64,000 nucleotides of DNA from JADJVL01 sp039812765 (GCA_039812765.1 JBDIBF010000006.1:1-64000), one strand, 5' to 3'. Numbered from the stretch's first letter, positions 1-20,063 are shown. Notes: generated by a model from the letters alone, not told the origin. Numbers and translations are program-made.

Positions 1-1
1 C

Positions 2-3000
2 CAGTACACCCTGAGCCGCTACATCGGCCTGGGCTCCTACGGCTTCGGCATCGTGGGCGAGGACCAGTACGGCCGCGCCAACTCCGCCCTGCGCAACATC
101 TTCCCGGTCTTCGGCACGGTGAAGATCTTCAACAGCCGCTTCCGGTTCCGCGGCGACTCGGGCAATGGCGACCTGAACGACGCCGTCCGCGGCGTCTGGA
201 CCACTTCGGGCAACACCAACACTTCCGCCAGCAGCGTGTTCGGCATCGAGCGCTACGTCTTCAGCTACCTGCCCTACGGCGTGTCGAACGACTTCCTCCG
301 CCGCGAGCTGGTGGACGTCTCCTCGACGGTGACCTACGGGTCCGACCTGTTCGGCAACGCCAACGCCGGCGGCCCTGGCTCCATCAAGGTGGGCGAGGGC
401 AAGGACGGCAAGAAGGCCCTGGCGAGCGTGAGCAACATCCCGGTGGCCGGCAATGGCGGCCCCGCGGCCGGCACCCAGATCACCTACAACTTCGGCAACA
501 ACGTCCCGAACATCGTCGCCGCCAGCAAGATGCTGGCCCCGAAGGGTCTGGGCGCCTCGAAGGCCCTCGGCGCGGCGCTCCCCGCGGCCCCGAGCGGACG
601 CTACGTCCTCCAGGTTCCCTCCGTCCTGAAGACCAAGATCACGGCCATGAACGCCAAGATCGCGGCCTTCGGCGGCGTGCCCGTCCCGGCCAACAAGCTT
701 CCCCAGGCCGCGGACGACATCACCAAGGGCGGCGGCGCCATGCCCCTCTACACCCTGCCCTTCGGCCTCTACACCGCCGGCAGCTGGCACACGGTGGACG
801 GCCTCGATGACGGCATGGCCCCCCTCTACAGCCCCAACCCGCTCAACCAGCAGCTGAACCCCGCCCCGCGGGCGGCCGGTGTCACGGGCACCGGCGGCGG
901 CTACTCCGGTCCCGCCTACATCCAGTTCCGTGGTGGCACGCCCGAGGCCAATCCGGCCCGCCCGAACGTCGAGCAGGTGCCCGTCAGCCCGAGCGGCGCC
1001 TACTCGAACAACGAGGCGGACGCCAAGGTCATCCCGAGTAACTCGCCCTACTTGTTCTCGAACACCACCGGCATCTCCCCGACGGTGGGGAACAACGGCT
1101 TCACGTCTTCCCGTTACCCGCTCTTCCCCGCCCAGCACTACGGGGACGACGGGGTCCGCGACCTGATGGGCGGGATCCCCAAGTCCCGCTGGTACGCCGG
1201 CAAGGTCCAGAGCGAGATCGACTACTTCCAGGCCGTCCCCGGGCGCCCGGTCTTCTACTCCGGTAGCGCCTCCGCCACCGGCTTCCAGAACTTCGACGGC
1301 TTCTCCGTCGGCTCCGGCGCCATCACGGACTCCCGCCTGCGGTTCAGCTACACCTGGCCCACCATCGTGACCAACACGGCCGCGGGCTATCCCGCCGCCG
1401 GCAGCGCCAACCTCTTCACCGAGCAGGACGTGATGCAGGTGGCCACGCCGAACATGAGTGGCAACGCCCGCTTCTTCTTCACCGGCAACTACCCCGGCCC
1501 CGTCGGCGGCCCGCTGCCCCTCGCCGAGAACGATCCCGGCAACTACTTCGGCAAGATGGGCTATCCGGTCAACACCGGCGTCACCTTCACGGGATCCGGC
1601 GTGACCGTGACCAACGGCGGCGTCCACCAGCCCATCCACATGGTGACCAACTCCCTGTGGATCCCCAACAACGCCGACCTGCACCTCAACTTCCCCAACG
1701 CCTACTCGACCCCGGCCGGCGGCGGCAACAACACCGAGGTGCCCTTCAGCGGCATTCGCGGCTACGCCCAGCTCGCCAGCCGCTACTTCCTCTTCAACCA
1801 GTTCGGCACGGACCAGTCCATCGACAATTCCGTGGGTTCCTACAACCACCTGCTGGTCGGCAACGCGGTCCCGGCCAACTGGCCCTTCATGCCGACCTTC
1901 GAGTGGTTGGACGCCAACGCCAACCCGGCGAACATCAGCACCGCCAACAGCGATCGCGTCTTCTTCCTCTGGATGAAGAAGGACAGCACCTTCGCGACGG
2001 CCCCCAACGCCTATGCGACCTGGGGCGGCTCGATGCTCACCGCGGGCAGCAGCGTCTTCGCCTCCGGCGGACGCTCCACCGCCCCGGCCTTCAACATGGT
2101 CGGCGCCGGCCTGACCATCACGAACGCCCAGATTTCCTTCGCCCAGCTCAACGGCCAGCTCGGCGCCCCGAACCAGGCCCTGAACAGCAACACCTCGATC
2201 GCCACCTGGCGCCGCAGTGAGTTCGAGCTCCTCCGCAACATTATGGGAGCCCCGGCCCAGTTCGGCCTGGCCGCCCGGGTGAAGCTGATGGATCCGGCCA
2301 CCGACGTCACCGCCCCCCCCACCGACGTCTCCACCTTCGACAACACGGCGGTGAACACGCTGGACGGCTACATGCAGAACAGCATCGTGGTCTATGGCAT
2401 CAAGGACCGCGGCACGAAGACCACGCAGAACGGGGCCTCCTACTCGACGCTCCTCGGCGAGGCGGGCATCGAACCCGGCGCGCCGGTGATCGCCCAGTGG
2501 TGGAACACGGGCAACGGCGACGTCGCGGGCAGTTCCTTCCCCAACGTGATGCGGGCCTACGCAACCGAATGGCTGCCCAGCGAGTACGTCGAGGTGGTCC
2601 ACGTCAACCACAACTTCGTCGCCAAGGTCCAGTCCCCGCTCTTCCCCAACCCGGCTGACCCGGTCCTGAAGCGCGTCGTCCAGCTCGGCCTCATCGCGCC
2701 GAAGGGGCACACCCTCCTCAGCGACCTGAAGCCCGTCGTCACGCCCGTCCGCCAGCTCTACATCAACGACCTGGTGACCAACTACGCCGACGGCAACCCT
2801 GCCGGCAACATCGGCACCATGCTGGACATCTTCAACGGCAACGCGGTCAACCCGACGACCGGCGCCCCTGCCCCGACGGCCCCCTCCTACAAGGTCGCCG
2901 ACGGCAACGGCACCGGCCCCTCCGACTTCACCATCAACGGCTACTCCAGTGTCCAGATCACCTGGCAGCCTGCGGTGAACGACCTGCGCCAGCCCAGTGG

Positions 3001-3331
3001 CTACATCGTGACGATCTACAACGCCCTGACGCCCGCCTTCGGTGTGCCCCTGCGCGAAGTCCGCGTGGGCCACACCGGCGGCATCGGCGCCCGCCAGGTG
3101 CTGAACCTCCCGCCCTTCTCGGTGATGGAGCAGTTCGCCCAGCCCATGCTCAAGGACGGCCTGCTGCCCGGAGCCGTGGCCCATTACGTCGTCAAGGTGC
3201 GGAACGTCTGGATGGAAGGCAGCGAGGGCGCTGCCGGCCACAGCTTCGACATGGGCAAGGCCCCCTTCACCCAGCGGTTCCCGATGGCCTACGCCGACGT
3301 CCTTTCCGGCGTGTTCGCGGTCCGCTTCTAA
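2..3331 (+). CDS. large cysteine-free secreted/surface protein, 5' partial
   Basis: The reading frame is open from base 2 to the TAA at 3329-3331, so the start lies upstream of the window; the first internal start-like codon (GTG at 53) is unlikely to be the real one. About 1,109 residues are visible. They are rich in Gly, Asn, Ser, Thr, Pro, Tyr and Phe, and I find no cysteine, no haem motif and no membrane helix, as in exported beta-rich surface proteins. Roughly the last 130 residues (from about 2930) have a fibronectin-III-like character (ITWQPA, SGYIVTIYN, AHYVVKVRNVW). I do not recognise a family. The gene ends in its own hairpin terminator and is convergent with pnp. Function is unknown; an extracellular or cell-surface structural role is an inference from composition. 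Confidence 0.75.
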   Translation, partial: QYTLSRYIGLGSYGFGIVGEDQYGRANSALRNIFPVFGTVKIFNSRFRFRGDSGNGDLNDAVRGVWTTSGNTNTSASSVFGIERYVFSYLPYGVSNDFLRRELVDVSSTVTYGSDLFGNANAGGPGSIKVGEGKDGKKALASVSNIPVAGNGGPAAGTQITYNFGNNVPNIVAASKMLAPKGLGASKALGAALPAAPSGRYVLQVPSVLKTKITAMNAKIAAFGGVPVPANKLPQAADDITKGGGAMPLYTLPFGLYTAGSWHTVDGLDDGMAPLYSPNPLNQQLNPAPRAAGVTGTGGGYSGPAYIQFRGGTPEANPARPNVEQVPVSPSGAYSNNEADAKVIPSNSPYLFSNTTGISPTVGNNGFTSSRYPLFPAQHYGDDGVRDLMGGIPKSRWYAGKVQSEIDYFQAVPGRPVFYSGSASATGFQNFDGFSVGSGAITDSRLRFSYTWPTIVTNTAAGYPAAGSANLFTEQDVMQVATPNMSGNARFFFTGNYPGPVGGPLPLAENDPGNYFGKMGYPVNTGVTFTGSGVTVTNGGVHQPIHMVTNSLWIPNNADLHLNFPNAYSTPAGGGNNTEVPFSGIRGYAQLASRYFLFNQFGTDQSIDNSVGSYNHLLVGNAVPANWPFMPTFEWLDANANPANISTANSDRVFFLWMKKDSTFATAPNAYATWGGSMLTAGSSVFASGGRSTAPAFNMVGAGLTITNAQISFAQLNGQLGAPNQALNSNTSIATWRRSEFELLRNIMGAPAQFGLAARVKLMDPATDVTAPPTDVSTFDNTAVNTLDGYMQNSIVVYGIKDRGTKTTQNGASYSTLLGEAGIEPGAPVIAQWWNTGNGDVAGSSFPNVMRAYATEWLPSEYVEVVHVNHNFVAKVQSPLFPNPADPVLKRVVQLGLIAPKGHTLLSDLKPVVTPVRQLYINDLVTNYADGNPAGNIGTMLDIFNGNAVNPTTGAPAPTAPSYKVADGNGTGPSDFTINGYSSVQITWQPAVNDLRQPSGYIVTIYNALTPAFGVPLREVRVGHTGGIGARQVLNLPPFSVMEQFAQPMLKDGLLPGAVAHYVVKVRNVWMEGSEGAAGHSFDMGKAPFTQRFPMAYADVLSGVFAVRF

Positions 3332-3360
3332 CGTTCAAGCTCCACGACTTGTGGATCGCC

Positions 3361-3385
3361 AAGGGCCCCGCAAGGGGCCCTTGTT
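3361..3385 (+). terminator. Rho-independent terminator of the large secreted protein gene
   Basis: A perfect 9-bp stem AAGGGCCCC / GGGGCCCTT (3361-3369 with 3374-3382) closes a GCAA tetraloop and is followed by GTTGCGTT. It lies 30 bases after the stop codon. Confidence 0.75.
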
Positions 3386-3497
3386 GCGTTCCGGAAACAA
3401 TACCCCCCGGCGAGGGCGGTTGGGTGGGCTCCGGGCCAACCCGGGAGGCGTCCAACCCGGGGAGGCTCCAGGCATGAACAGTCGCCCCCGACAGAAC

Positions 3498-3524
3498 AAT
3501 CCCCCGGGCAGGGCCCGGGGGATT
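3498..3524 (-). terminator. terminator downstream of pnp
   Basis: A perfect 12-bp inverted repeat, AATCCCCCGGGC (3498-3509) with GCCCGGGGGATT (3513-3524), has a 3-base loop. Read on the minus strand it follows the pnp stop by about 57 bases and ends in GATTGTTCTGT, a modest U-rich tail. The nearby plus-strand gene already has its own hairpin, so this one most likely serves pnp. Confidence 0.65.
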
Positions 3525-3580
3525 CCGGCGGACAGGCGCGCTACGGGCGGAGGAGCGTCCCTTCCGCCAGGGCGGGGGGA

Positions 3581-5683
<2,103 letters not shown>

Positions 5684-5861
5684 GGGGACTCCTGGCCGCC
5701 CGGTGCGGCCTTACGGGCCTCTCTCCGACGATCCCTCCACGAAACCCTCCGGCCAGATCACTGGGGAGGTGGGCTTCTTGCAGAGGTCGTTGCCTCGGAG
5801 GGAGGCGTTGATATTTCTGGCAACTTCCAGGATAGCAGCGGAAAGCTTGAACCCCTAACGC

Positions 5862-5891
5862 GCAGGAGCCCCGGAGTGCCGGGGCTCCTGC
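5862..5891 (-). terminator. terminator hairpin between rpoC and pnp
   Basis: A 13-bp perfect inverted repeat, GCAGGAGCCCCGG (5862-5874) with CCGGGGCTCCTGC (5879-5891), has an AGTG loop. It sits 21 bases beyond the rpoC stop. The T-run (CCTTTTC) is on the plus-strand side, so the U-tract on the minus-strand transcript is poor. It may act as a 3'-end stabiliser or bidirectional terminator. The remaining 178 bases up to pnp hold no gene that I can see. Confidence 0.6.
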
Positions 5892-5912
5892 CTTTTCGGA
5901 CGACCGCCTGCC

Positions 5913-10130
<4,218 letters not shown>

Positions 10131-10189
10131 GAGGGCCTCTTCAGGTCAGAGGTTTCGGGCGGCGCGGAGCTGCTTGGGAACGGGCGGGA

Positions 10190-14647
<4,458 letters not shown>

Positions 14648-14897
14648 GGTTCACTCCGGGAGATCAGGGTCCGGCCGGATGCCGAGGGGAACCTCGGGGG
14701 CGGGCCGCCTGGAGGACGGGGCTGCTGACTCAGGCGAGGAGGACGGGGTGGTGCGGGTGGGCGCGAGGCACGCCAAGGCAGGCCGAAGGCCGGACTCCCT
14801 TAGAGGGTCCGGCTCGACCGCCGTGCGATGGCGTAGAGGGGTTCGTTCAATCGCGGCCCTTGGGGTGGTGCGACACCCTGGGGAAATTCCAGGGCAA
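14648..14897 (-). promoter_or_regulatory. structured 5' leader of rpoB mRNA
   Basis: About 250 untranslated bases lie between the predicted transcription start (about 14898) and rpoB. They include a hairpin at the very 5' end (CCCTGG 14876-14881 with CCAGGG 14889-14894) and a second, bulged hairpin (GCCGGA 14789-14794 with TCCGGC 14808-14813, plus inner CCCT/AGGG). No ORF with coding character is seen. A leader this long suggests post-transcriptional or attenuation control of rpoBC, but that role is inferred. Confidence 0.45.
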
Positions 14898-14933
14898 AGG
14901 AAGAATCATACCGCTCTTGGGGGAGACGCGCAA
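14898..14933 (-). promoter_or_regulatory. sigma70-type promoter for rpoBC
   Basis: On the minus strand TTGCGC (14933-14928) and TATGAT (14910-14905) are separated by exactly 17 bases. The -10 box matches the consensus at 5 of 6 positions. Predicted start is near 14898. The -35 box begins in the tail of the rplL hairpin terminator, so the two signals abut. Confidence 0.55.
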
Positions 14934-14962
14934 AGGGTAAGACGCCCGGGGCGCCTTACCCT
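14934..14962 (-). terminator. terminator/attenuator between rplL and rpoB
   Basis: A 13-bp stem (14934-14946 with 14950-14962; AGGGTAAG..CGCC arms, one G-U pair on the minus transcript) has a 3-base loop and is followed on the minus strand by TTTGCGCG. It lies 23 bases after the rplL stop. Partial termination here is well known in other bacteria as a way to lower polymerase relative to ribosomal protein output. Confidence 0.65.
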
Positions 14963-14985
14963 CGCGAGTTTCCTGCTTCCAGGTC

Positions 14986-15363
14986 CTACTTGATGGTGAC
15001 CTTGGCGCCGGCGGCTTCCAGCTTTTCCTTGATCTTGCCGGCCTCTTCCTTGGAGACGCCCTCCTTGACCATCTTGGGGGCGCCGTCCACCAGGTCCTTG
15101 GCCTCCTTCAGGCCCAGGCCGGCGACGATCTCGCGGATCGCCTTGATGACGTTCAACTTGTTCGCGCCGCCATCCGTGAGCTCGACATTGAACTCGGTCT
15201 GCTCCTCGGCGGCGGCCGCGGGAGCGCCGCCGCCGGCGGCGGGGGCGGCCATGGCCGCGGCGGAGACGCCGAAGCGCTCCTCCAGGGCCTTGACCAGATT
15301 TGCCAGGTCGAGCACGGTCATGGTTTCGATTTCAGCGATGAGCTGGTCGGCAGTGAGAGCCAT
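14986..15363 (-). CDS. rplL: 50S ribosomal protein L7/L12
   Basis: A 125-residue stalk protein that binds L10 as dimers and recruits translational GTPases. The N-terminal dimerisation region (about 1-35, LVKALEERFGVSAAA), an Ala/Gly/Pro-rich hinge (about 38-55) and the C-terminal factor-binding domain (EFNVELTDGGANKLNVIKAIREI, GLGLKEAKDLVDGAP) are all clear. A perfect AGGAGG precedes the ATG. It follows rplJ by 48 bases and is the last gene before the rplL-rpoB terminator. Confidence 0.98.
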   Translation of the reverse strand: MALTADQLIAEIETMTVLDLANLVKALEERFGVSAAAMAAPAAGGGAPAAAAEEQTEFNVELTDGGANKLNVIKAIREIVAGLGLKEAKDLVDGAPKMVKEGVSKEEAGKIKEKLEAAGAKVTIK

Positions 15364-15411
15364 GGTGGCCTCCTAGAATTGAAATGGTGGAAGTTCGGGG
15401 TTTCAGGGCGA

Positions 15412-15900
15412 CTACTCGCCGGCCTTCTGCTTGCGGATGCCTTCCAGGGCGACCGCCAGGCCGGAGATGGGGTACTTCATCAGGTACAGCAGCTTGGAGA
15501 GCAGCACTTCGCGGCTGGGGAGTTCCGCCAGCTGCTGGATGTCCGCCAGGCCGATCTGCTTGCCGTCCATCACGCCGGCCTTGAAGGAGACGGCGGGGTT
15601 GTCCTTGAGGAAGGTGTGGAGCGCCTTGGCCAGGGCCAGGACGTCCTCGTGGGTGGTGGCCACCGCGCTGGCGCCCTTGAAGGAGCCCGCGAGGGGCTCG
15701 AAGGGCGTCTCCTTGACGGCCAGGCGGAGCAGGGTGTTCTTCGACACCCGGTACTGGCCCTTGCCGTCCCGGACGCTCTTGCGGAAGGCCGTGTCCTTCT
15801 CGACGGTGAGGCCCTTGAACTCGACCACCACCGCGGTGGTGGCGGCGGCGAAGGCCTCCTTGAGCTCGGCGACTTCAGCGATCTTTGCGTTCTTTTCCAT
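15412..15900 (-). CDS. rplJ: 50S ribosomal protein L10
   Basis: A 162-residue protein that anchors L7/L12 dimers to 23S rRNA. The RNA-binding N-terminal domain (MEKNAKIAEVAELKEAF to about residue 130) and the C-terminal helix that carries L7/L12 (LLYLMKYPISGLAVALEGIRKQ) are visible. Only 8 bases separate it from rplA upstream, so there is no room for the usual rplJ leader that L10 binds to repress its own synthesis. Any such element would have to lie inside rplA. Confidence 0.97.
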   Translation of the reverse strand: MEKNAKIAEVAELKEAFAAATTAVVVEFKGLTVEKDTAFRKSVRDGKGQYRVSKNTLLRLAVKETPFEPLAGSFKGASAVATTHEDVLALAKALHTFLKDNPAVSFKAGVMDGKQIGLADIQQLAELPSREVLLSKLLYLMKYPISGLAVALEGIRKQKAGE

Positions 15901-15908
15901 GGCCTACC

Positions 15909-16604
15909 TCACTTCGCTTCCGCGACGGTCGCGGAGAGGGTGACGGAGGGGCCCATGGTGGAGGCGAGGTGGATCGCCTTCACGTACTTGCCCTTCGCGG
16001 CGGCGGGCTTGGCCTTCACCACAGCGTCGATGAGCGCCCTGGCGTTGTCCGTGAGCTTCTCGACGCCGAAGGAGAGCTTGCCGACGGGGGCGTGGATGAT
16101 CGCGGTCTTGTCGACGCGGTACTCCACCTTGCCCGCCTTGATCTCCTTAATGGCCTTGGCCACGTCGAAGGTCACGGTGCCCGTCTTTGGATTGGGCATG
16201 AGGCCGCGGGGACCGAGCACCTTGCCCAGGCGCCCCACGCCCTTCATCATGTCCGGGGTCGCGACGAGGGCGTCGAAATCGAGGAATCCGCCGGCGATCT
16301 TCTCGACGAGATCGTCACCGCCCACGATTTCCGCGCCCGCGCCTTCCGCTTCCTTGATCTTTTCGCCCTGGGCGATGACGGCCACCCGCATGGTCTTGCC
16401 CGTTCCGTGGGGCAGGACGATGGTGCCGCGGACCATCTGGTCCGCGTGCCGGGGGTCGACGCCGAGCCGGAGGTGGACTTCCACGGTCTCGTCGAACTTG
16501 GCGTACGCCGCGTCCTTGACGGCCTGGAGGGCCTCGGTCAGCTCATAGGGGCGATCTTCGATCTTGGCCGCGGCAGCCCGGTACTTCTTTCCGGTTTTTG
16601 CCAT
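15909..16604 (-). CDS. rplA: 50S ribosomal protein L1
   Basis: A 231-residue primary rRNA-binding protein of the L1 stalk and, in many bacteria, repressor of the rplKA mRNA. Family stretches include GTGKTMRVAVIAQGEK, GRLGKVLGPRGLMPNPKTGTV and AIKEIKAGKVEYRVDKTAIIHAPVG. Length is normal. AAGGAG precedes the ATG. It lies between rplK (84 bases upstream) and rplJ (8 bases downstream). Confidence 0.98.
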   Translation of the reverse strand: MAKTGKKYRAAAAKIEDRPYELTEALQAVKDAAYAKFDETVEVHLRLGVDPRHADQMVRGTIVLPHGTGKTMRVAVIAQGEKIKEAEGAGAEIVGGDDLVEKIAGGFLDFDALVATPDMMKGVGRLGKVLGPRGLMPNPKTGTVTFDVAKAIKEIKAGKVEYRVDKTAIIHAPVGKLSFGVEKLTDNARALIDAVVKAKPAAAKGKYVKAIHLASTMGPSVTLSATVAEAK

Positions 16605-16653
16605 GTTGGCTCCTTACGAATGATCTCCCGCGGAAACGGCCGCGGTGGCCGGG

Positions 16654-16674
16654 AGCCCCGCACGGCGCGGGGCT
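16654..16674 (-). promoter_or_regulatory. hairpin in the rplK-rplA gap
   Basis: AGCCCCGC (16654-16661) pairs with GCGGGGCT (16667-16674) around a 5-base loop. There is no U-tract on the minus strand, so it is more likely an mRNA structural element than a terminator. An L1 operator is possible but I cannot see the specific L1-binding fold. Confidence 0.35.
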
Positions 16675-16688
16675 GCCTGGGGAAACAC

Positions 16689-17120
16689 TCAGTCGACGAT
16701 CTCCACGCCCATGGACTTGGCGCTGCCGGCGATGCAGGCCATGGCGGCCTCCAGGCTGCCAGCGGTGAGGTCGGGCATCTTCACCTTGGCGATCTCGGCG
16801 ATCTGGGCCCTGCTGATCTTGCCCACCTTCTGCTTGTTGGGCGTGGCGCTGCCCTTCTCAAGGCCGATCTTCTTCTTGATCAGGACGGCCGCGGGGGGGG
16901 TCTTGAGGATGAAGCTGAAGCTGCGGTCGGCGTAGACCGTGATGACGACGGGCAGCGTGGTGCCCTTCTCGACGGCGCCCACGGACTTCGCGTTGAACTG
17001 CTTCACGAACTCCATGATGTTGACGCCGTGCTGGCCCAGGGCCGGGCCGACGGGGGGGGCCGGCGTGGCCTCGCCCGCAGGCAGCTGGAGCTTGATGTAG
17101 CCGGTGATCTTCTTTGCCAT
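16689..17120 (-). CDS. rplK: 50S ribosomal protein L11
   Basis: A 143-residue protein of the GTPase-associated centre. The N-terminal domain (GYIKLQLPAGEATPAPPVGPALGQHG, NIMEFVKQFN) and the C-terminal 23S-binding domain (KIGLEKGSATPNKQKVGKISRAQI, GSAKSMGVEI) are intact. It follows nusG by 64 bases, in the canonical nusG-rplK-rplA order. GGGAG lies upstream of the ATG. Confidence 0.98.
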   Translation of the reverse strand: MAKKITGYIKLQLPAGEATPAPPVGPALGQHGVNIMEFVKQFNAKSVGAVEKGTTLPVVITVYADRSFSFILKTPPAAVLIKKKIGLEKGSATPNKQKVGKISRAQIAEIAKVKMPDLTAGSLEAAMACIAGSAKSMGVEIVD

Positions 17121-17184
17121 TGCCTTGTCTCCCGCGGGGATTCCGGCGAATGCCGGCGACCGCCGCCTTGAAGGGCCGGAGCGC

Positions 17185-17817
17185 CTAGCGCTTCTCGACC
17201 TGGATGAAATCGAGCTCCACGGGGGTGCTGCGACCGAACACCGTCACCATCACCTTGATGGTGGAGCGTTCTTCGTGGATCTCGTCCACGTCCCCCTCGA
17301 AGTTGGCGAAGGGGCCGTCTATGATACGGACCTTTTCGCCCTTCTCAAAGTGGTATTTCGGCTTGGGCTTCTCCTGGGTCTCCTCCTGGTGGTTCATGAT
17401 CTGCCGCACCTCGTCGTCGGTGAGGGGCGTCGGGCGCTTCTTGTTGGCGCCCACGAAGCTCGTCACCTTCGGGGTGTTGCGGACCAGGTGCCAGTCGGCG
17501 TCCTCCATCTCGAAGGAGCCGGCCTTCGAGGTGACGGCGATCTGGACCAGGAGGTAGCCGGGGAAGGACTTCCGCTTCTTGAGGACGCGTTCCTTCCGGC
17601 CGGACTTGGCGTCCACCTTCATCTCCTCGTAGGTCTCCTCCGGGACCTGGATGTCCCCGAAGAAGGCCTCGCGCTCCTCCATCTTGATGCGCTGGCGGAG
17701 CTGCTCCATCACCTTGGCCTCGTAGCCGGAGTAGGTGTGGATGATGAACCACTTCATGAGCCGCCCGGCCGCGGCGGGCTCGGCGGCCGGAAGGTTGAGG
17801 TCGGCGAGATCGGTCAT
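17185..17817 (-). CDS. nusG: transcription termination/antitermination factor NusG
   Basis: A 210-residue protein binding RNA polymerase clamp helices, coupling transcription to Rho or to ribosomal S10. The NGN domain starts at MKWFIIHTYSGYEAKV (residue 21) and the KOW domain (EKGEKVRIIDGPFANFEGDVDEI) lies at about 155-200. Most NusG proteins start at the MKWF methionine. Here the upstream ATG at 17817 is chosen because GAGGAGG lies 6 bases before it and overlaps the secE stop, giving a 20-residue Ala/Pro-rich extension. The internal ATG at 17757 has no comparable site. Confidence 0.95.
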   Translation of the reverse strand: MTDLADLNLPAAEPAAAGRLMKWFIIHTYSGYEAKVMEQLRQRIKMEEREAFFGDIQVPEETYEEMKVDAKSGRKERVLKKRKSFPGYLLVQIAVTSKAGSFEMEDADWHLVRNTPKVTSFVGANKKRPTPLTDDEVRQIMNHQEETQEKPKPKYHFEKGEKVRIIDGPFANFEGDVDEIHEERSTIKVMVTVFGRSTPVELDFIQVEKR

Positions 17818-17827
17818 GGAAGCCTCC

Positions 17828-18019
17828 TCAGGTGTGGGGAAGGACGCGCTGCATGACCCAGGTGAGCCCCAGGTCGGCCAGCCAGAGGAAGAGCCCGATG
17901 AAGATCGAGATCACGACGACGGTGACGGTGCTGCTCACGACCTTCTCGCGGTTCGGCCAGTCCACGCGCTGGAGTTCGGCGAAGAGGTCCTTGGTCTGCT
18001 GTTTGATGGTGGCGATCAA
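17828..18019 (-). CDS. secE: preprotein translocase subunit SecE
   Basis: A 63-residue, single-span SecE of the short form. It clamps SecY in the inner-membrane translocon. The cytoplasmic amphipathic helix (FAELQRVDWPNREKV, about 13-27) carries the conserved WP signature and is followed by one membrane segment (about 29-52). The start is TTG at 18019 with AAGGA about 8 bases upstream; no ATG or GTG fits better. The stop overlaps the nusG ribosome binding site, so the two are translationally coupled. Confidence 0.93.
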   Translation of the reverse strand: MIATIKQQTKDLFAELQRVDWPNREKVVSSTVTVVVISIFIGLFLWLADLGLTWVMQRVLPHT

Positions 18020-18061
18020 TGGAGATTCCTTCGATGCCGGAGCGCGCTGGGATGCCGGGTG

Positions 18062-18102
18062 AGTGAAACAACCTGGCCCCGGTCTTGGGAAGCCGGGGCC
18101 AG
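18062..18102 (-). terminator. terminator-like hairpin after tRNA-Trp
   Basis: CTGGCCCCGG (18073-18082) pairs with CCGGGGCCAG (18093-18102) across a 10-base loop. On the minus strand it is followed by GTTGTTTCAC. It sits between tRNA-Trp and secE and may partially separate the tRNA/tuf transcript from secE-nusG. Confidence 0.5.
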
Positions 18103-18110
18103 TTCCGAAG

Positions 18111-18186
18111 TGGCAGGGGAGACAGGGTTCGAACCCGCGACCTGCGGATTTGGAGTCCGCTGCTCTACCAGCTGAGCTACTCCCCT
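18111..18186 (-). tRNA. trpT: tRNA-Trp (CCA)
   Basis: A 76-base cloverleaf on the minus strand. The acceptor arm AGGGGAG/CTCCCCT, D arm, anticodon loop CTCCAAA (anticodon CCA) in a GCGGA/TCCGC stem, and T arm GGTTCGAACC are all visible. The 3' CCA is encoded. Position between rpmG and secE is the common bacterial arrangement. Confidence 0.96.
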
Positions 18187-18235
18187 TCGGAGATCGGAAC
18201 CGAGCCGCCGGACGGAGCCGACGGCCCGGTCGGTG

Positions 18236-18388
18236 TCAGGCTTTGGCTTCGCGGTGGCCGGTCTGGTGGCCACAGAAGCGGCAGAACTTCTTGAACTCCA
18301 GCTTCCCGGTGGTGGTCCGCTTGTTCTTGGTGGTGGTGTAGTTCTTACGCTTGCAGTCGGTGCACTGGAGGGCCACGATCTCGCGCAT
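18236..18388 (-). CDS. rpmG: 50S ribosomal protein L33
   Basis: A 50-residue ribosomal protein with two CxxC pairs (C9/C12 and C36/C39), so the zinc-binding form. It starts MREIVALQCTDC and contains the family's NYTTTKNKR stretch. It lies between tuf and tRNA-Trp, its usual place. The length is normal for L33. Both cysteine pairs are present, which argues that it is functional rather than the zinc-independent paralogue. Confidence 0.96.
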   Translation of the reverse strand: MREIVALQCTDCKRKNYTTTKNKRTTTGKLEFKKFCRFCGHQTGHREAKA

Positions 18389-18427
18389 GTCAGACTCCTA
18401 CGGGGTTCCCCGGGAAGGGGTTGTTGC

Positions 18428-19630
<1,203 letters not shown>

Positions 19631-19690
19631 GAGTGCCTCCGTTGAAGTGGATGGGGATGTGGGGAGCTTGGGGGTTGATCAGGTCAGGAC

Positions 19691-19765
19691 TGGAGCCCAC
19701 ACCCGGGATTGAACCGGGGACCTCTTCCTTACCAAGGAAGTGCTCTGCCACTGAGCTATGTGGGC
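19691..19765 (-). tRNA. tRNA-Thr (GGT)
   Basis: A 75-base cloverleaf with acceptor GCCCACA/TGTGGGC and anticodon loop TTGGTAA (anticodon GGT) in a CTTCC/GGAAG stem. The T loop is GGTTCAATCC and the 3' CCA is encoded. It is the last of the three tRNAs before tuf. Confidence 0.95.
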
Positions 19766-19801
19766 CTGTTGCCTTCGGGGAGCGGCGCTCCCGGGCGGGG
19801 C

Positions 19802-19877
<76 letters not shown>

Positions 19878-19917
19878 CTCGTCCTTCGAAAGAGAACCCA
19901 GCCTTCCGCGAAAGAGC

Positions 19918-20005
19918 TGGTGCCGAGAGAAGGATTCGAACCTCCGTAGCGCGTCAGCGCGGCAGATTTACAGTCTGCTGCCATTAACCACTCGGCCATC
20001 TCGGC
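19918..20005 (-). tRNA. tRNA-Tyr (GTA)
   Basis: An 88-base class II tRNA with a long variable arm (CGCGCTGACGCG). Acceptor GCCGAGA/TCTCGGC; anticodon loop CTGTAAA (anticodon GTA) in a GCAGA/TCTGC stem. CCA is encoded. It is first in the Tyr-Gly-Thr-tuf cluster. Confidence 0.95.
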
Positions 20006-20063
20006 GATGTGTCACTGCGACCGTCCAGGTAGGGCACTGCGAGGCAGGGCTTCCCTGAGACGG

